Source of the DNA: Litchfieldia stipae
Lineage (GTDB): Bacteria; Bacillota; Bacilli; Bacillales; Bacillaceae_L
Assembly (NCBI RefSeq): GCF_014837155.1
Contig: NZ_JACYHA010000003.1
Location: forward strand, 62,001-126,000
Reading direction: 5' to 3'
Length of the DNA stretch: 64,000 nucleotides
A program made the translations under genes and the position numbers. Numbering within the stretch: position 1 is the first letter of the stretch; each line of letters opens with the position of its first letter. This document shows, piece by piece, positions 16,420 through 26,766 of the stretch. The notes beneath the pieces were generated by a model that made no database searches, had not been told where the DNA came from, and was given only the letters and a program-made list of their open reading frames with translations.

Positions 16420-18770
16420 TACGTTCCAACATCTTCATTTTGTGATGACATAAGGACTGTTCTTGGTTTACTACCTTCGTAAGGACCAACAACTCCTCTT
16501 GCTTCCATCGCATCAATTAATCTAGCAGCTCTTGTATAACCAATTCTAAAGCGTCGTTGTAACATCGAGACAGATGCTGTTTGCATCTCAAGTATTAATT
16601 CAACAGCTTCGTTATACAATTCATCCTCTACTTCCTCAGTTACCTCCGTGATCTCCTCTGGAATCATCTCTTCCTGATATTGTGCCTTCTGCTGAGCAAT
16701 AACAAAGTCAACAACCTCTTCGACCTCGTTATCAGATAGAAATGCCCCTTGAACACGAACTGGCTTTGAAGCTCCTACAGGAAGGAATAGCATGTCCCCT
16801 CTTCCTAGTAATTTCTCCGCACCACCCATGTCTAATATTGTTCTAGAATCGGTTTGTGAGGAAACACTGAATGCAATCCTTGAAGGGATATTAGCCTTAA
16901 TGACTCCTGTTATAACATCTACAGAAGGTCTTTGAGTAGCTATGATTAAATGAATCCCGGCTGCTCTTGCCATTTGCGCTAATCGGGTAATGGAATCCTC
17001 CACATCAGAAGAGGCTACCATCATTAAATCTGCAAGCTCGTCCACAATCACAACTATATAAGGTAATGCCGGTTGTTTCGCTTCCTCTTCTTCATTATGC
17101 CGTTTTATATAATCATTATAGCCTTCAATGTTTCTTGTTCCACTATGAGAAAACAACTCATATCTTCGTTCCATTTCATTTACCACTTTTTTCAATGCTT
17201 GTGAAGCCTTCTTTGGATCTGTTACAACAGGAGCAAGTAGATGAGGTATCCCATTATACATATTCAATTCAACCATTTTAGGGTCAATCATCATCATCTT
17301 AACCTCATGCGGCTTCGCTCTCATGAGTACACTAATAATAATCCCATTAATACATACACTCTTCCCGCTTCCAGTTGCACCAGCTACAAGTAAATGTGGC
17401 ATCTTGTTTAACTCTGCTAATACAGCCTCACCCGAAATATCTCGTCCAAGTCCAATCAGTAATTTTGAATCTGGTCTGTCGTTCTCTTTAACATCTAGAA
17501 CCTCTCTTAATGAAACCATTGCTACTTCCATATTCGGAACTTCAATCCCAATCGCTGATTTACCAGGGATTGGCGCCTCGATTCGAATATCCTTAGCAGC
17601 TAATGCTAGAGCAAGATCATCACTTAAATTCACAATTTTACTAACCTTAACCCCAACATCTGGATACACCTCATATTTCGTAACTGCTGGTCCTAAATGA
17701 ACCTTCGTTACCTTAGCCTTTACGCCAAAGCTTTGAAATGTCTTTTCCAATTTCCTAGCATTAGCATAGATATTTTCATGCTCTCCGCTTTGATCATTCT
17801 TCATTGGTGCACTCAAAAGCTCAATTGGAGGTAGTTCATATGAAGTATTTTCAACCTCTGTAAATGTGATAGGTAGAATTTTCTCTGTCGATTCCTCTTC
17901 AGTATGTACTTCTTTTGTTTCCACAGGTTGATTGTTTGCTTCACTTAGATAAGCTCTATCTGCAAAGTTAGAAATAATCGGTGGTGGTGCTTCCTCTTCT
18001 TCCGTCTCGGCCAAAATGACTTCCTCAAATTCCTCTTTCTTATCTACCTTTGCCTGAGCTTCTTTCTTAGCAGTAGTAGGGTTTTTCGTTACTTTCTTTT
18101 CTTTCTTATCAGCAAGCTTCCTGTTTATATTTTCTTTCCAGGATTTAATATCCTCTACAAAAGAAAGCCATTGATCCTTGAAGAAAGTTACTATCGGTGT
18201 TGTCATTTTTACTGTTGTTTCAAATAAAGACTTTCCTGTCACTAAAATAACTCCAATAATAATTAAAAAAACGGAAATCAATTTTGTTCCAGCTTCATCA
18301 AATAGAAAATAAGAACCAGCAAAAAGAATTGCTCCTATCATTCCCCCACCAATATCATTAGTACTGGTCTTCCCTGCTTGTTGTTCCCAAAACAACTCAA
18401 ACGTGTTAATAATGACACTAGGCTGTACAAAGCTTCCATCATTTGATAACAACCTAAACAAGGTGACATGACTTAATAAAAGAATGGAACAGGTTATAAG
18501 ATAAATCCCAAATAAATGTCTACTTATAAGGCTTGGCCACTCTCGCTTCCAAATAACATAAAGCGATATGAGTAATAACCCAATAAGACCCAATATTGCC
18601 CATTCACCTAAAAAGAATCGATAAAAACTATACAGAATCTCCCCGGCTGTTCCAAGTCTTGATAAACCAATACATGTTAATGCTAATAATACTAACCCTA
18701 TAAGTTCATACTTTAAGGTACTTTTCCATTGATCTTTTTTCTTTTTATTTCGTTTTTTTTGTTTTGCCAC
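16419..18770 (-). CDS. spoIIIE: DNA translocase SpoIIIE/FtsK
   Basis: A 783-residue membrane DNA pump that moves the chromosome through the division or sporulation septum. The N-terminus is very basic ([10 protein letters not shown]) and is followed by about four transmembrane helices (to residue about 170). Then come a charged linker, the alpha/beta RecA-like motor (Walker A GATGSGKS near residue 460, Walker [11 protein letters not shown]) and a C-terminal gamma winged helix that reads polarity sequences ([19 protein letters not shown]). The start is GTG, with CAGGTGA upstream. Four membrane helices and the location next to tepA-ylzJ favour SpoIIIE over the soluble SftA. Confidence 0.95.
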   Translation of the reverse strand: MAKQKKRNKKKKDQWKSTLKYELIGLVLLALTCIGLSRLGTAGEILYSFYRFFLGEWAILGLIGLLLISLYVIWKREWPSLISRHLFGIYLITCSILLLSHVTLFRLLSNDGSFVQPSVIINTFELFWEQQAGKTSTNDIGGGMIGAILFAGSYFLFDEAGTKLISVFLIIIGVILVTGKSLFETTVKMTTPIVTFFKDQWLSFVEDIKSWKENINRKLADKKEKKVTKNPTTAKKEAQAKVDKKEEFEEVILAETEEEEAPPPIISNFADRAYLSEANNQPVETKEVHTEEESTEKILPITFTEVENTSYELPPIELLSAPMKNDQSGEHENIYANARKLEKTFQSFGVKAKVTKVHLGPAVTKYEVYPDVGVKVSKIVNLSDDLALALAAKDIRIEAPIPGKSAIGIEVPNMEVAMVSLREVLDVKENDRPDSKLLIGLGRDISGEAVLAELNKMPHLLVAGATGSGKSVCINGIIISVLMRAKPHEVKMMMIDPKMVELNMYNGIPHLLAPVVTDPKKASQALKKVVNEMERRYELFSHSGTRNIEGYNDYIKRHNEEEEAKQPALPYIVVIVDELADLMMVASSDVEDSITRLAQMARAAGIHLIIATQRPSVDVITGVIKANIPSRIAFSVSSQTDSRTILDMGGAEKLLGRGDMLFLPVGASKPVRVQGAFLSDNEVEEVVDFVIAQQKAQYQEEMIPEEITEVTEEVEDELYNEAVELILEMQTASVSMLQRRFRIGYTRAARLIDAMEARGVVGPYEGSKPRTVLMSSQNEDVGT

Positions 18771-18820
18771 TTGATCACCTGCTTATTCATCATGCTAAAA
18801 CATTACCTTTTAAAGAAGAA

Positions 18821-18842
18821 AGCAGCCAAAGATTTGGCTGCT
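18821..18842 (-). terminator. Terminator of the tepA-ylzJ unit
   Basis: A 10-bp perfect stem agcagccaaa/tttggctgct with a 2-base centre is followed by TTCTTCTTT in the minus direction. It lies between ylzJ and ftsK and implies a separate promoter for ftsK. Confidence 0.85.
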
Positions 18843-18900
18843 ACTCATGTCTTTTCATTAAATTATATCACATAAAAGTAAAAAAGTAAGAAGGTATCGT

Positions 18901-19119
18901 TCATTCTGTTCGGAAAGTAATCCTACTTCCAGGTGTGAATTGTTCATTTAAATAATCTTGTGGATTACTGCTCATCACTTGTACAATATAGTGTTCTCCT
19001 GGATTTAATTCATTGACAAGAATTGGAACACCATTCATTTCTATAACTCTTTGCTTCTGAAACTCACGTTCATCTGGAGGATAAATATATTCTTGTGGCA
19101 TAATCGAATATAAGATCAT
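18901..19119 (-). CDS. ylzJ: Small YlzJ-like protein
   Basis: A small protein of 72 residues ([20 protein letters not shown]...), predicted mostly beta with no membrane segment. It belongs to the YlzJ family found only behind tepA in Bacillaceae. The ATG overlaps the tepA stop (19116-19119), so the two are translationally coupled. Function unknown. Both the short length and the overlap are typical of the family. Confidence 0.9.
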   Translation of the reverse strand: MILYSIMPQEYIYPPDEREFQKQRVIEMNGVPILVNELNPGEHYIVQVMSSNPQDYLNEQFTPGSRITFRTE

Positions 19120-19871
19120 TGAAGCATCTGTCCACCTTCACTTAGATTTCGTGCCTCGATTAATTCATTCAGCTTTTTTATTGCTTGACCAACCCCACCG
19201 ACTTCATTAATGAGTCCATATTTCACTGCATCTGAGCCTACAACATTTGTTCCAATATCTCTTGTTAAATTCCCCTTTGAGAACATTAGCTCTTTAAATC
19301 GATCTTCTGTAATGTTTGAGTTCTTTGTAACAAAATTAACCACTCGATCCTGCATTTTATCAAGGTATTCGAAGGTTTGTGGCACACCAATCACTAGACC
19401 TGTTAGACGAACAGGGTGGATCGTCATTGTAGCCGTTTCGGCAATATATGAATAATCACAAGACACCGCTATTGGAACACCTATTGAATGTCCGCCACCT
19501 AAAACAATCGATACAGTTGGTTTTGATAATGAAGCTAACATTTCAGATATGGCTAAGCCTGCTTCAACATCACCGCCTACTGTATTCAAAATCACTAATA
19601 ACCCTTCTATTTTTGGATTTTGTTCAATTGCAACAATTTGCGGGATGACATGTTCATATTTCGTAGTTTTATTTTGTGGTGGCAGTTGCATATGCCCTTC
19701 AATTTGTCCAATGATTGTCAAACAATGTATCTTAGAATCACCAGACATTTGCGGTACATTCGTCTGTCCTAGCTGTTGAATTTTTTCAATCAGATTAGGA
19801 GCTTTTCCTTCAGTTCCTTTATCTTGACCTTCTTCAGGTTGCTCATTTGTTATGTATTGATCGTTGTCCAT
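19116..19871 (-). CDS. tepA: ClpP-like translocation-enhancing protease TepA
   Basis: A 251-residue ClpP/crotonase-fold serine peptidase. The nucleophile region is GGGHSIGVP, and the probable His is in TMTIHPVRL. In B. subtilis TepA was described as stimulating protein translocation by degrading signal peptides, and more recently it has been linked to spore proteins; the role here is inferred. The N-terminus is hydrophilic with no signal peptide, so it is cytoplasmic. The rnjB gene that precedes tepA in B. subtilis is absent, so tepA directly follows the dapA terminator. Confidence 0.92.
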   Translation of the reverse strand: MDNDQYITNEQPEEGQDKGTEGKAPNLIEKIQQLGQTNVPQMSGDSKIHCLTIIGQIEGHMQLPPQNKTTKYEHVIPQIVAIEQNPKIEGLLVILNTVGGDVEAGLAISEMLASLSKPTVSIVLGGGHSIGVPIAVSCDYSYIAETATMTIHPVRLTGLVIGVPQTFEYLDKMQDRVVNFVTKNSNITEDRFKELMFSKGNLTRDIGTNVVGSDAVKYGLINEVGGVGQAIKKLNELIEARNLSEGGQMLQ

Positions 19872-19960
19872 AAGTATCCCCTTTCAAGCGATAGTCTCAT
19901 ATTATTATTAACGACTATCTCTTGAAACATTCCCTCTTACTCATAGAATCAAATGTTTTC

Positions 19961-19991
19961 AAAAAAAAAGAGCTGATCAATTGATCAACTC
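19961..19991 (-). terminator. Terminator of dapA
   Basis: An 11-bp stem, gagctgatcaa / ttgatcaactc, is followed by nine T residues in the minus direction. It starts immediately at the dapA stop. The 120-bp dapA-tepA gap holds this terminator and no gene. Confidence 0.92.
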
Positions 19992-20864
19992 TTAAAGGTT
20001 TTGTAGTGAATGAAACAAAGTCGTACGTTCTTGTTCTGTTAGTGGTATTAATGGCAATCTTACTGATCCTACATCTAGTCCCTTTAGCTGTAAAGCTGTT
20101 TTGACAGGAGTCGGACTTGGTGCCTTAAACAAAGATTTCATAATTGGTAATAAGCGTTGATGATATTTTGCTGCTTCGGCGATTTGCCCTTTTTCAAATA
20201 AGGAAATCATTTCTTGCATCTCGTTCCCCATAATATGAGAAGCAACAGACACGATTCCTTTTCCTCCAATCGACATAACCGGGATTGTCAACGCATCATC
20301 CCCACAGTAAACGGAAAAATCATCATCCGTGTTTGCAATAATTTCAGTAATCGCATCTAAATTACCGCTTGCTTCTTTAACTGCTATAACATTAGGGATT
20401 TTTGACAACTTAATAGTGACATCAGCTGAAATATTTACAACAGATCTAGCTGGAATATTATAAATCATAACAGGTAGAGAAGTACTTTCTGCAATTTTTT
20501 TGAAATGCTGATAAAGCCCTTCCTGACATGGCTTATTATAATAAGGTGCAACAAGCATCACTGCATCTACCCCTGTGTCTGCAGCCTTTTTCGTTAATTC
20601 AATTGATGCATACGTATTATTACTCCCAGTTCCAGCGATCACTGGTATACGACCATCCACAACTTGAACCACATGTTTAAAAAGTGCTATTTTTTCTTCA
20701 GATGATAGGGTAGGAGACTCACCTGTTGTACCTGCTATTACTAATGAATCTGTTCCGTTATTGATAAGATAGTTGACCAATTGAGTCGTTTTTACAAAGT
20801 CTATATTCCCTCTACTGTCAAATGGGGTAACCATTGCAGTCGAAACTTTTCCAAAATCTATCAT
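19992..20864 (-). CDS. dapA: 4-hydroxy-tetrahydrodipicolinate synthase
   Basis: Condenses pyruvate with aspartate semialdehyde, the first step of the diaminopimelate/lysine branch. Its product is the substrate from which dipicolinate is made during sporulation. It has 290 residues and a TIM-barrel fold. The Schiff-base lysine is in NVIAVKEASGN and the catalytic tyrosine is in MIYNIPAR. The TTGESPT motif lies near residue 45. It is last in the asd-dapG-dapA group and is followed by a strong terminator. Confidence 0.97.
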   Translation of the reverse strand: MIDFGKVSTAMVTPFDSRGNIDFVKTTQLVNYLINNGTDSLVIAGTTGESPTLSSEEKIALFKHVVQVVDGRIPVIAGTGSNNTYASIELTKKAADTGVDAVMLVAPYYNKPCQEGLYQHFKKIAESTSLPVMIYNIPARSVVNISADVTIKLSKIPNVIAVKEASGNLDAITEIIANTDDDFSVYCGDDALTIPVMSIGGKGIVSVASHIMGNEMQEMISLFEKGQIAEAAKYHQRLLPIMKSLFKAPSPTPVKTALQLKGLDVGSVRLPLIPLTEQERTTLFHSLQNL

Positions 20865-20890
20865 GCTACTTACACTCCTAACAATTAATA

Positions 20891-22129
20891 CTATTTGGTT
20901 GTTTTAGCTGGGTTTTCTGATAGTTGAAAAGCAGTGTGTAGAGCGTTAATTGCCTTATGCATATCTTCTTGTTTAACTAACACCCAAATGGTTGTATGGC
21001 TATCAGCCGATTGTAAAATACCAATCCCTTGTTCAGATAAAGCCGTTACAATCTTAGCGGTAACTCCAGGAACACCGTTCATACCTGCACCTACAGTTGA
21101 TACCTTGGCACATTCACGAGTGACTGAAGGCTGATATCCTAACTCCTCTAGAATCTTAACTGCCTTATCTGTTTTATCACCAGCAACTGTATATACAACA
21201 CTTGTTGGTGTAATATTGAAGAAATCAACACTAATCTTTTCTTTCGCCATCGCTTTAAAGACTTCTGTCTGAACATTATACTGTCCTTTTTTCGCTTGAA
21301 CCTTAATTTGCGATACATTTGAAACATGTGCAATTCCTGTTATCACTCGTTCCTTCACATCTGTTCCTTTATTCTCTTCTTTGTTAATACTTGTTACAAG
21401 AGTACCAACAGAATCAGAATATGTGGAGCGAATACGAATTGGAACTTTCGCTTGCATTGCAATCTCTACTGCGCGAGGATGAATCACTTTTGCCCCTTGG
21501 TATGCCATGTTACAAATTTCTGTATAGGTTACAGAAGTTAATGGTCTTGCATCCTTCACGATTCTAGGATCTGCTGTCATAACACCTTCTACATCGGTAA
21601 AGATATCAATCCATTTCGCTTGGATGGCTGCACCAATTGCCGCAGCTGATGTGTCACTACCACCGCGTCCAAGTGTAGTTATATCCCCTAACTCATTAAT
21701 TCCTTGAAAACCAGTCACTACAACTACATCATATTCTTCCATGGCTGCTAGGAGTCGGTCACATTTCATTTCGATGATTTTACCATTTGTGTGATCGTTG
21801 TTCGTTCTAAATCCTGCCTGCGCTCCATTAAAAGCAGTTGCACGAATACCATTTTTATTTAACATATTAGAAAAAACAACACTTGAAATTAATTCACCAC
21901 ATGCCATTAGCATATCAATTTCTCTTAAGTTCAATGTCGTCTGGTTCCCATCAACTAGATTTAATAATGTATCAGTTGCATATGGGTCACCATCTCGGCC
22001 CATTGCTGAAACGACAACAACGACTTTGTTCCCTTCATCAATTGCTTTTTGGATATGGTTTCTAGCTAATTCTCTAGATGTCTCATCTTTAACAGATGTT
22101 CCTCCAAATTTTTGGACGATTATACTCAT
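20891..22129 (-). CDS. dapG: Aspartate kinase I (DapG)
   Basis: Phosphorylates aspartate at the entry to lysine, threonine, methionine and diaminopimelate synthesis. It has 412 residues. The N-terminal kinase domain begins VQKFGGTSV. Further conserved parts are ITTLGRGGSDTSA and TDVEGVMTADPR. Two C-terminal ACT domains follow (about 270-400). Its position next to asd and dapA matches the diaminopimelate-inhibited isozyme of B. subtilis rather than the lysine-sensitive LysC. A length about 8 residues above B. subtilis DapG (from memory) is unremarkable. Confidence 0.95.
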   Translation of the reverse strand: MSIIVQKFGGTSVKDETSRELARNHIQKAIDEGNKVVVVVSAMGRDGDPYATDTLLNLVDGNQTTLNLREIDMLMACGELISSVVFSNMLNKNGIRATAFNGAQAGFRTNNDHTNGKIIEMKCDRLLAAMEEYDVVVVTGFQGINELGDITTLGRGGSDTSAAAIGAAIQAKWIDIFTDVEGVMTADPRIVKDARPLTSVTYTEICNMAYQGAKVIHPRAVEIAMQAKVPIRIRSTYSDSVGTLVTSINKEENKGTDVKERVITGIAHVSNVSQIKVQAKKGQYNVQTEVFKAMAKEKISVDFFNITPTSVVYTVAGDKTDKAVKILEELGYQPSVTRECAKVSTVGAGMNGVPGVTAKIVTALSEQGIGILQSADSHTTIWVLVKQEDMHKAINALHTAFQLSENPAKTTK

Positions 22130-22164
22130 TTAATTAAACACCCCGTATAGATGTCATAGATTAA

Positions 22165-22198
22165 TGGATAGAAAGTGACATGAATGACTCTCTATCCA
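22165..22198 (-). other. Hairpin in the asd-dapG spacer
   Basis: TGGATAGAaAGT and ACTcTCTATCCA form a 12-bp stem with one mismatch across a 10-base loop. No T-run follows, so it may be a processing or stability element rather than a terminator. No lysine riboswitch features are visible. Confidence 0.5.
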
Positions 22199-22231
22199 AA
22201 TCTCCGTCATATCAATTCATATTTTTCTTAC

Positions 22232-23281
22232 TTATTTAACTAACCCTAACTTTAATAGACTTTCAGCGATTTGAACAGAGTTCCATGCAGCGCCCTTCAG
22301 TAAATTATCTGAAACAACCCACATATGGAATCCTTTATCGTTGTCTAAGTCTTTTCTGATTCTACCTACAAATACATCGTTTTTACCAACGCAGTCTGCT
22401 GGCATTGGGTAGACCTGATTAGCAGGATCATCCTGTAACGTCACACCTGGTGAATCCTGTAATAAGCTCTTGATTTGTTCAGAGCTTACACCACTTTCGT
22501 TCACTTCAAAATAAACAGACTCTGAATGTCCTGTTTCTACTGGCAAACGTACACATGTAGCTGCCACTTGAAGATCAGGCATTGACATTATTTTTTTCGT
22601 TTCATTAATCATTTTCATTTCTTCAAAGGTAAATCCATTATCTTGGAATTTATCAATTTGTGGGACTGCATTAAAAGCAATTTGGTAATGCTTCTTATCT
22701 CCTTTAACAGGAAGAATCTCTGGCTTGATTTCTTTGCCTTCGAGAATCGCTTTACTTTGCTCTTTCAATTCGTTAATCGCAGCAGCTCCTGCACCAGAAA
22801 CAGCTTGATATGTCGAAACAATCACTTTATTTAATCCGTAAGATTTTCTAACTGGTTCTAACGCAACAACCATTTGAATTGTTGAGCAATTTGGATTGGC
22901 AATAATTCCATTATGAGTATGAAGTGCCTCTTCATTCACTTCAGGTACTACAAGTGGCACATTCTCGTCCATACGGAAAGCACTTGTATTATCTACAACG
23001 ATAGCACCACGCTTAACTGCTTCAGGAGCCATCTTTTTTGAGATATCTCCACCTGCACTAAATAGTGCAATGTCAACACCTTCAAATTTATCTGGAGTAG
23101 CTACTTCTACTGTAATTTCTTGACCATTAAATGTAACCTTCTTACCTGCTGATCGCTCAGAAGATAACAGTGTCAATTTTCCAACTGGAAAGCCTCTAGA
23201 TTCTAATGTTTGAATCATTTGTTGGCCTACTGCTCCTGTTGCACCAAGTACGGCTACATGTATTCCATTTGTTTTACTCAT
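22232..23281 (-). CDS. asd: Aspartate-semialdehyde dehydrogenase
   Basis: Reduces aspartyl phosphate to aspartate semialdehyde with NADPH. It has 349 residues. The N-terminal Rossmann motif is [10 protein letters not shown]. The active-site cysteine is in NPNCSTIQ. Its order with dapG and dapA is asd first, feeding the lysine/DAP/dipicolinate branch. It is preceded by the dpaB terminator-like hairpin, but in B. subtilis readthrough from dpaAB into this cluster occurs in the sporulating mother cell. Confidence 0.97.
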   Translation of the reverse strand: MSKTNGIHVAVLGATGAVGQQMIQTLESRGFPVGKLTLLSSERSAGKKVTFNGQEITVEVATPDKFEGVDIALFSAGGDISKKMAPEAVKRGAIVVDNTSAFRMDENVPLVVPEVNEEALHTHNGIIANPNCSTIQMVVALEPVRKSYGLNKVIVSTYQAVSGAGAAAINELKEQSKAILEGKEIKPEILPVKGDKKHYQIAFNAVPQIDKFQDNGFTFEEMKMINETKKIMSMPDLQVAATCVRLPVETGHSESVYFEVNESGVSSEQIKSLLQDSPGVTLQDDPANQVYPMPADCVGKNDVFVGRIRKDLDNDKGFHMWVVSDNLLKGAAWNSVQIAESLLKLGLVK

Positions 23282-23432
23282 TTCTTTACCCCCAATTTAT
23301 ATCCATAATAAAAGAATTAGTTTTGATCGTTACGTCGTATAATGGGCTGGTTTTCTAAAGAGACATCTTCTCTCTCACAAGAAAATTCTCTTATGAAAAT
23401 TAATAACTATTATTTTAACACATTTACGTAGT

Positions 23433-23469
23433 AAAGAAGAGAAGATTTTTTCAATTATCTTCTCTTCTT
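23433..23469 (-). terminator. Hairpin between dpaB and asd
   Basis: A 13-bp stem (aagaagagaagat / atcttctcttctt) lies 23 bases beyond the dpaB stop, with few T residues after it in the minus direction. It is probably a weak terminator. Confidence 0.6.
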
Positions 23470-23491
23470 ATTTTATCAGGTGAACCCTGGA

Positions 23492-24088
23492 TTAGCTATC
23501 ACGAAATTTCTCAATAATTACCGGTTGTAATTGTTTTCCGTCCATTGCTGCTAAGACAGTGTCAGATAATAACTCCATTCTAGCCACCATTGAGTTAGGC
23601 TTTGAATCTGGTGCATCTTGACCGAAAGGAATGAAATAGACATTTTTCGTAGACATCAAACGCATTAAATTTACTCCATTTAATCCAAGTGCATCATTAG
23701 TTGAGATTCCAAGTACGACTGGTTTTAAATTTCGTAATGTGGCCTTAGCAGCCATTAGTACAGGGGATTCTGTCATTGCGTTTGCGAATTTACTCATTGT
23801 ATTACCTGTAAGTGGAGCAATCACCATACAATCTAAAGGAAGCTTTGGTCCTAATGGTTCAGCACCAACAATAGAATCAATTACCTTATGACCAGTTACC
23901 TCTTCTAGCTTCTTTACCCAATCCTCGCCCTTACCAAATCTAGTATTTGTTGACTTTACTGTATAAGATACTACCGGTCTGACTTCTGCTCCAGCATCCA
24001 CTAGCTTTTGAATTTCAGGTAGTACCGCATCATAAGTACAATGAGAACCTGTTAAACCAAAACCAATTCGTTTCCCCTTTAAATCCAT
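23492..24088 (-). CDS. dpaB: Dipicolinate synthase subunit B
   Basis: A 198-residue flavoprotein-like (UbiX/Dfp fold) subunit of dipicolinate synthase (SpoVFB). It begins MDLKGKRIGFGLTGSHCTYD and contains VIAPLTGNTMSKFANAMTESPVLMAAKA, a flavin-fold segment. With DpaA it oxidises the DapA product to dipicolinic acid, the spore core chelator of calcium. It overlaps dpaA by one base (TAATG). Expression by sigma-K in the mother cell is known for B. subtilis; I could not confirm a sigma-K promoter here. Confidence 0.96.
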   Translation of the reverse strand: MDLKGKRIGFGLTGSHCTYDAVLPEIQKLVDAGAEVRPVVSYTVKSTNTRFGKGEDWVKKLEEVTGHKVIDSIVGAEPLGPKLPLDCMVIAPLTGNTMSKFANAMTESPVLMAAKATLRNLKPVVLGISTNDALGLNGVNLMRLMSTKNVYFIPFGQDAPDSKPNSMVARMELLSDTVLAAMDGKQLQPVIIEKFRDS

Positions 24089-24987
24089 TATGCATTCTCC
24101 TCTCTTTGTTGTAATTGTTCTAAAAGGAGCTGAGTCATTACATTTGCAATAATCTGTCCTGCTGTTTTGTGTGCTACAATCCCTGGTAATCCAGGTGCGA
24201 GTAAAGCTTTGATTCCTCTTTTTTCAGCATATCGAAAATCTGTTCCCCCAGGCTTAGAGGCGAGATCAACAATTAAAGTATGTGGTGGCATTTTTGAAAT
24301 GACTGATGCAGTCACAATTCGAGTCGGAATTGTATTTATGCATACATCAATATCAATTACTTCTTTGTCTAAATCTGATAGAAGAAAGGGAGTCAGCCCC
24401 ATTTCTTTTATTCTTGCAATATGTTCTGATTTTCTAGCTCCAACCTTTACGTGGGCTCCTAGTGCTGCAAAGGTTCTTGCTACACTCATTCCAACACGAC
24501 CAAGTCCTAAAACCATGACATTAGAATCATGAATGGTAATGTCTGTATGTTGTATGACGATCATAATTGTTCCTTCAACTGTAGGAATTGAATTATAAAT
24601 TGCCACATCATCTCGTTCAAATAATTTAACTAATTTGCGATTTGTGGAGCTGACGATATTATTTAAATAGTCATTGCTTATTCCTGAATAAATCGTGCAA
24701 TGTTCTGGTGTATTTGCAAGTATCTCTTCGGTTAAGTGCACTTTTTCGTTCGAGAAGATCGTTTCAACAATACCTTCCATATTTGTACCAGCTACAGGTA
24801 AAATAATGGCATCGACAGTCGAAAAGTCTAGTTCATCAATTTGTTCCTTAGAAGCTCCTGTAAAACCATGATCTAGCTGATCAAATCCTATTAATGAAAG
24901 CTTAGCATCTAATTCGATTAGCTTTCGAATCACTTCTAATTGTCGTGCATCTCCACCTATAATTGCTACATGCATATCCGTCAACAT
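24088..24987 (-). CDS. dpaA: Dipicolinate synthase subunit A
   Basis: A dehydrogenase-like subunit of 299 residues (SpoVFA). It begins MLTDMHVAIIGGDARQLEVIRK, has a second Rossmann motif in VMVLGLGRVGMSVARTFAALGA (residues about 157-178), and ends with an ALLAPGLPGIVAHKTAGQI segment typical of the family. It acts with DpaB in the mother cell to make dipicolinate. Its presence is the best direct evidence in the window for endospore formation. The 147-bp upstream gap holds the ymxH terminator and presumably the sporulation promoter. Confidence 0.97.
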   Translation of the reverse strand: MLTDMHVAIIGGDARQLEVIRKLIELDAKLSLIGFDQLDHGFTGASKEQIDELDFSTVDAIILPVAGTNMEGIVETIFSNEKVHLTEEILANTPEHCTIYSGISNDYLNNIVSSTNRKLVKLFERDDVAIYNSIPTVEGTIMIVIQHTDITIHDSNVMVLGLGRVGMSVARTFAALGAHVKVGARKSEHIARIKEMGLTPFLLSDLDKEVIDIDVCINTIPTRIVTASVISKMPPHTLIVDLASKPGGTDFRYAEKRGIKALLAPGLPGIVAHKTAGQIIANVMTQLLLEQLQQREENA

Positions 24988-25103
24988 TCAATTCACCTTC
25001 TTCTTTTATAGCTTTTAACGCGCTCTATTTAAATATTTCCATGTCAAACTAACACTTTCTCATTCATCATATGTAAACGTAAACCAATGGGTGAATAAAA
25101 AAA

Positions 25104-25129
25104 AGCAATCGAGACACTGCTCGACTGCT
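25104..25129 (-). terminator. Terminator of ymxH
   Basis: A 10-bp stem agcaatcgag/ctcgactgct with one mismatch is followed by eight T residues in the minus direction. It lies just after the ymxH stop and before dpaA. Confidence 0.9.
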
Positions 25130-25134
25130 TCTTC

Positions 25135-25398
25135 CTAGTTCTTTGATTGTTCTACTGAAATCTCATCTGGAATATCAATGATAATCATATCCGTACCGAT
25201 TTTTTTTATATGGTTCCATGGAACACGAACCTCGTTCCCTTGTTTTTTAAGACCAAACCATTTTAATGATGGAATAATTAATGCATTGATTTGACCAGTG
25301 TGTTCATTAATCTCAAGGTCTGTTTGCCCAAGTACACCTAAGCGTTCTGCTCGTTTGACATCGACAATTTCTTTTCCACCTAATTCACTTAGCCTCAT
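25135..25398 (-). CDS. ymxH: YlmC/YmxH family PRC-barrel protein
   Basis: An 87-residue PRC-barrel domain protein: MRLSELGGKEIVDVKRAERLG, then an EVRVPWNHIKKIG segment. The family is conserved in spore formers, and a YlmC-type paralogue is common elsewhere on the genome. No enzyme motif is visible. It lies between the M16 peptidase mlpA and dpaA and is followed by a strong terminator. Function is unproven, with a sporulation link suggested only by neighbourhood and distribution. Confidence 0.87.
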   Translation of the reverse strand: MRLSELGGKEIVDVKRAERLGVLGQTDLEINEHTGQINALIIPSLKWFGLKKQGNEVRVPWNHIKKIGTDMIIIDIPDEISVEQSKN

Positions 25399-25467
25399 AA
25401 AACCACTCCTTTTACTAACATTGTATGGAGTAGTCCATTTTTTAGAAGCAAAAATCGTACAGGTATG

Positions 25468-26709
25468 TTAATTTTGAAGCTTTTTAGGTAGTTGTTCATT
25501 TGGACTGATTAATGCGACAGAATAATCATCTGTGAATAGTTGATTTGCCAATTGATTGACACCCGTTTCCTCGACAGCATTGATTAATTCAATCATTTCA
25601 TCGAGAGATCTGTGCTTTTTAAGCAATAGTTCATTCTTTCCGTTTCGACTCATTCTACTATTCGTACTCTCTAGACTTAACATCAAATTACCCTTCATTT
25701 GCTCTTTACTGTTTGTTAACTCTTTAGGAGTAATTCCTTCTTTTTTCAGTTGAGCTAGAGTATCCATGATTGTTTCAAATAAAGTGTCTAGCTGGTTTGC
25801 ACCAGTACCACCATATATCGTAAGAAGGCCATTATCCTCAAATGAAGAATGATAAGAGAAGATTGAATAAGCAAGTCCTCTTTGCTCTCTCACCTCTTGG
25901 AATAAACGGCTACTCATACTTCCACCGAGGATATTGTTTAAAACAATTAAGTTATAAATATCCTTGTCCCCAATTTGTAGACCATTATACCCTATACACA
26001 AATGAGCTTGCTCAGTTTCTTTCTTTCTCACAATTTTATTTGTATGAAAGGACGGAGCAGTATGCTTCTTCTTAGTGTGGTCAGAGGAATAAGCCCCAAA
26101 CAGACTCTCAACTTCCTTAATAAAGCTGTCATCAATATTTCCAGCAACTGATACGACAACATTATCAGGTGTGTAGAATTCATTCATATACTCACGCAAA
26201 CTATCACTATTAAACGTATTTAACGTTTCTTCAGTTCCCAAAATTGGATAGCCTAAAGGATGATTTTCATAGCTTGCTTTGCTTAATAAATCATGAACAA
26301 TATCATCTGGAGTATCTTCATACATCTTGATTTCTTCTAGAACTACATTCTTCTCTTTGTTAAGCTCCTCAGTAATGAAAGAAGAATTAAAAAACATATC
26401 AGCTAATGTTTCTAACGCAAATTTAGAATGCTCGTCTAGAACCTTAGCGTAGTAACAAGTATACTCCTTTGATGTAAAGGCATTTACCTGTCCACCAATG
26501 CTATCAAAGGATTCAGCAATTTCACGTGCTGTACGTGTTGTTGTCCCTTTGAAAAACATATGCTCAAGAAAATGGGAAATCCCATTGTTTGATTCATTCT
26601 CACTTCTTGAACCAGTACCAATCCAAACACCTATTGCTACCGACCGCACTGTTGGGATATTTTCTAATACAACTCTTACACCGTTTTGACAAGTATATTT
26701 TTTGATCAA
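25468..26709 (-). CDS. mlpA: M16 family zinc peptidase MlpA (YmxG)
   Basis: A complete M16B peptidase, 413 residues from TTG 26707-26709 (GGGAGG 7 bases upstream, starting LIKKYTCQNGVRVV); the frame to 26745 has no ribosome-binding site. Zinc motif HFLEH is in GISHFLEHMFF, with EEIKMYEDTPDD after it. The Arg...Tyr pair is in LFQEVREQRGLAYS. Both halves of the active site are in one chain, unlike the YmfH/YmfF pair. In B. subtilis MlpA affects extracellular protease levels; that link is from the literature, not seen here. Confidence 0.93.
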   Translation of the reverse strand: MIKKYTCQNGVRVVLENIPTVRSVAIGVWIGTGSRSENESNNGISHFLEHMFFKGTTTRTAREIAESFDSIGGQVNAFTSKEYTCYYAKVLDEHSKFALETLADMFFNSSFITEELNKEKNVVLEEIKMYEDTPDDIVHDLLSKASYENHPLGYPILGTEETLNTFNSDSLREYMNEFYTPDNVVVSVAGNIDDSFIKEVESLFGAYSSDHTKKKHTAPSFHTNKIVRKKETEQAHLCIGYNGLQIGDKDIYNLIVLNNILGGSMSSRLFQEVREQRGLAYSIFSYHSSFEDNGLLTIYGGTGANQLDTLFETIMDTLAQLKKEGITPKELTNSKEQMKGNLMLSLESTNSRMSRNGKNELLLKKHRSLDEMIELINAVEETGVNQLANQLFTDDYSVALISPNEQLPKKLQN

Positions 26710-26766
26710 AGAGCGTTCCTCCCGTCTAATTTGCACGCATTTCAAAAATATTAATCCGCACTTATG

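Noticed and set aside
24988-25103. Sigma-K promoter for dpaA
   Set aside because: It is expected from B. subtilis, and a CATATGATGA-like string is present, but I could not find a convincing paired -35 element, so it is not listed.
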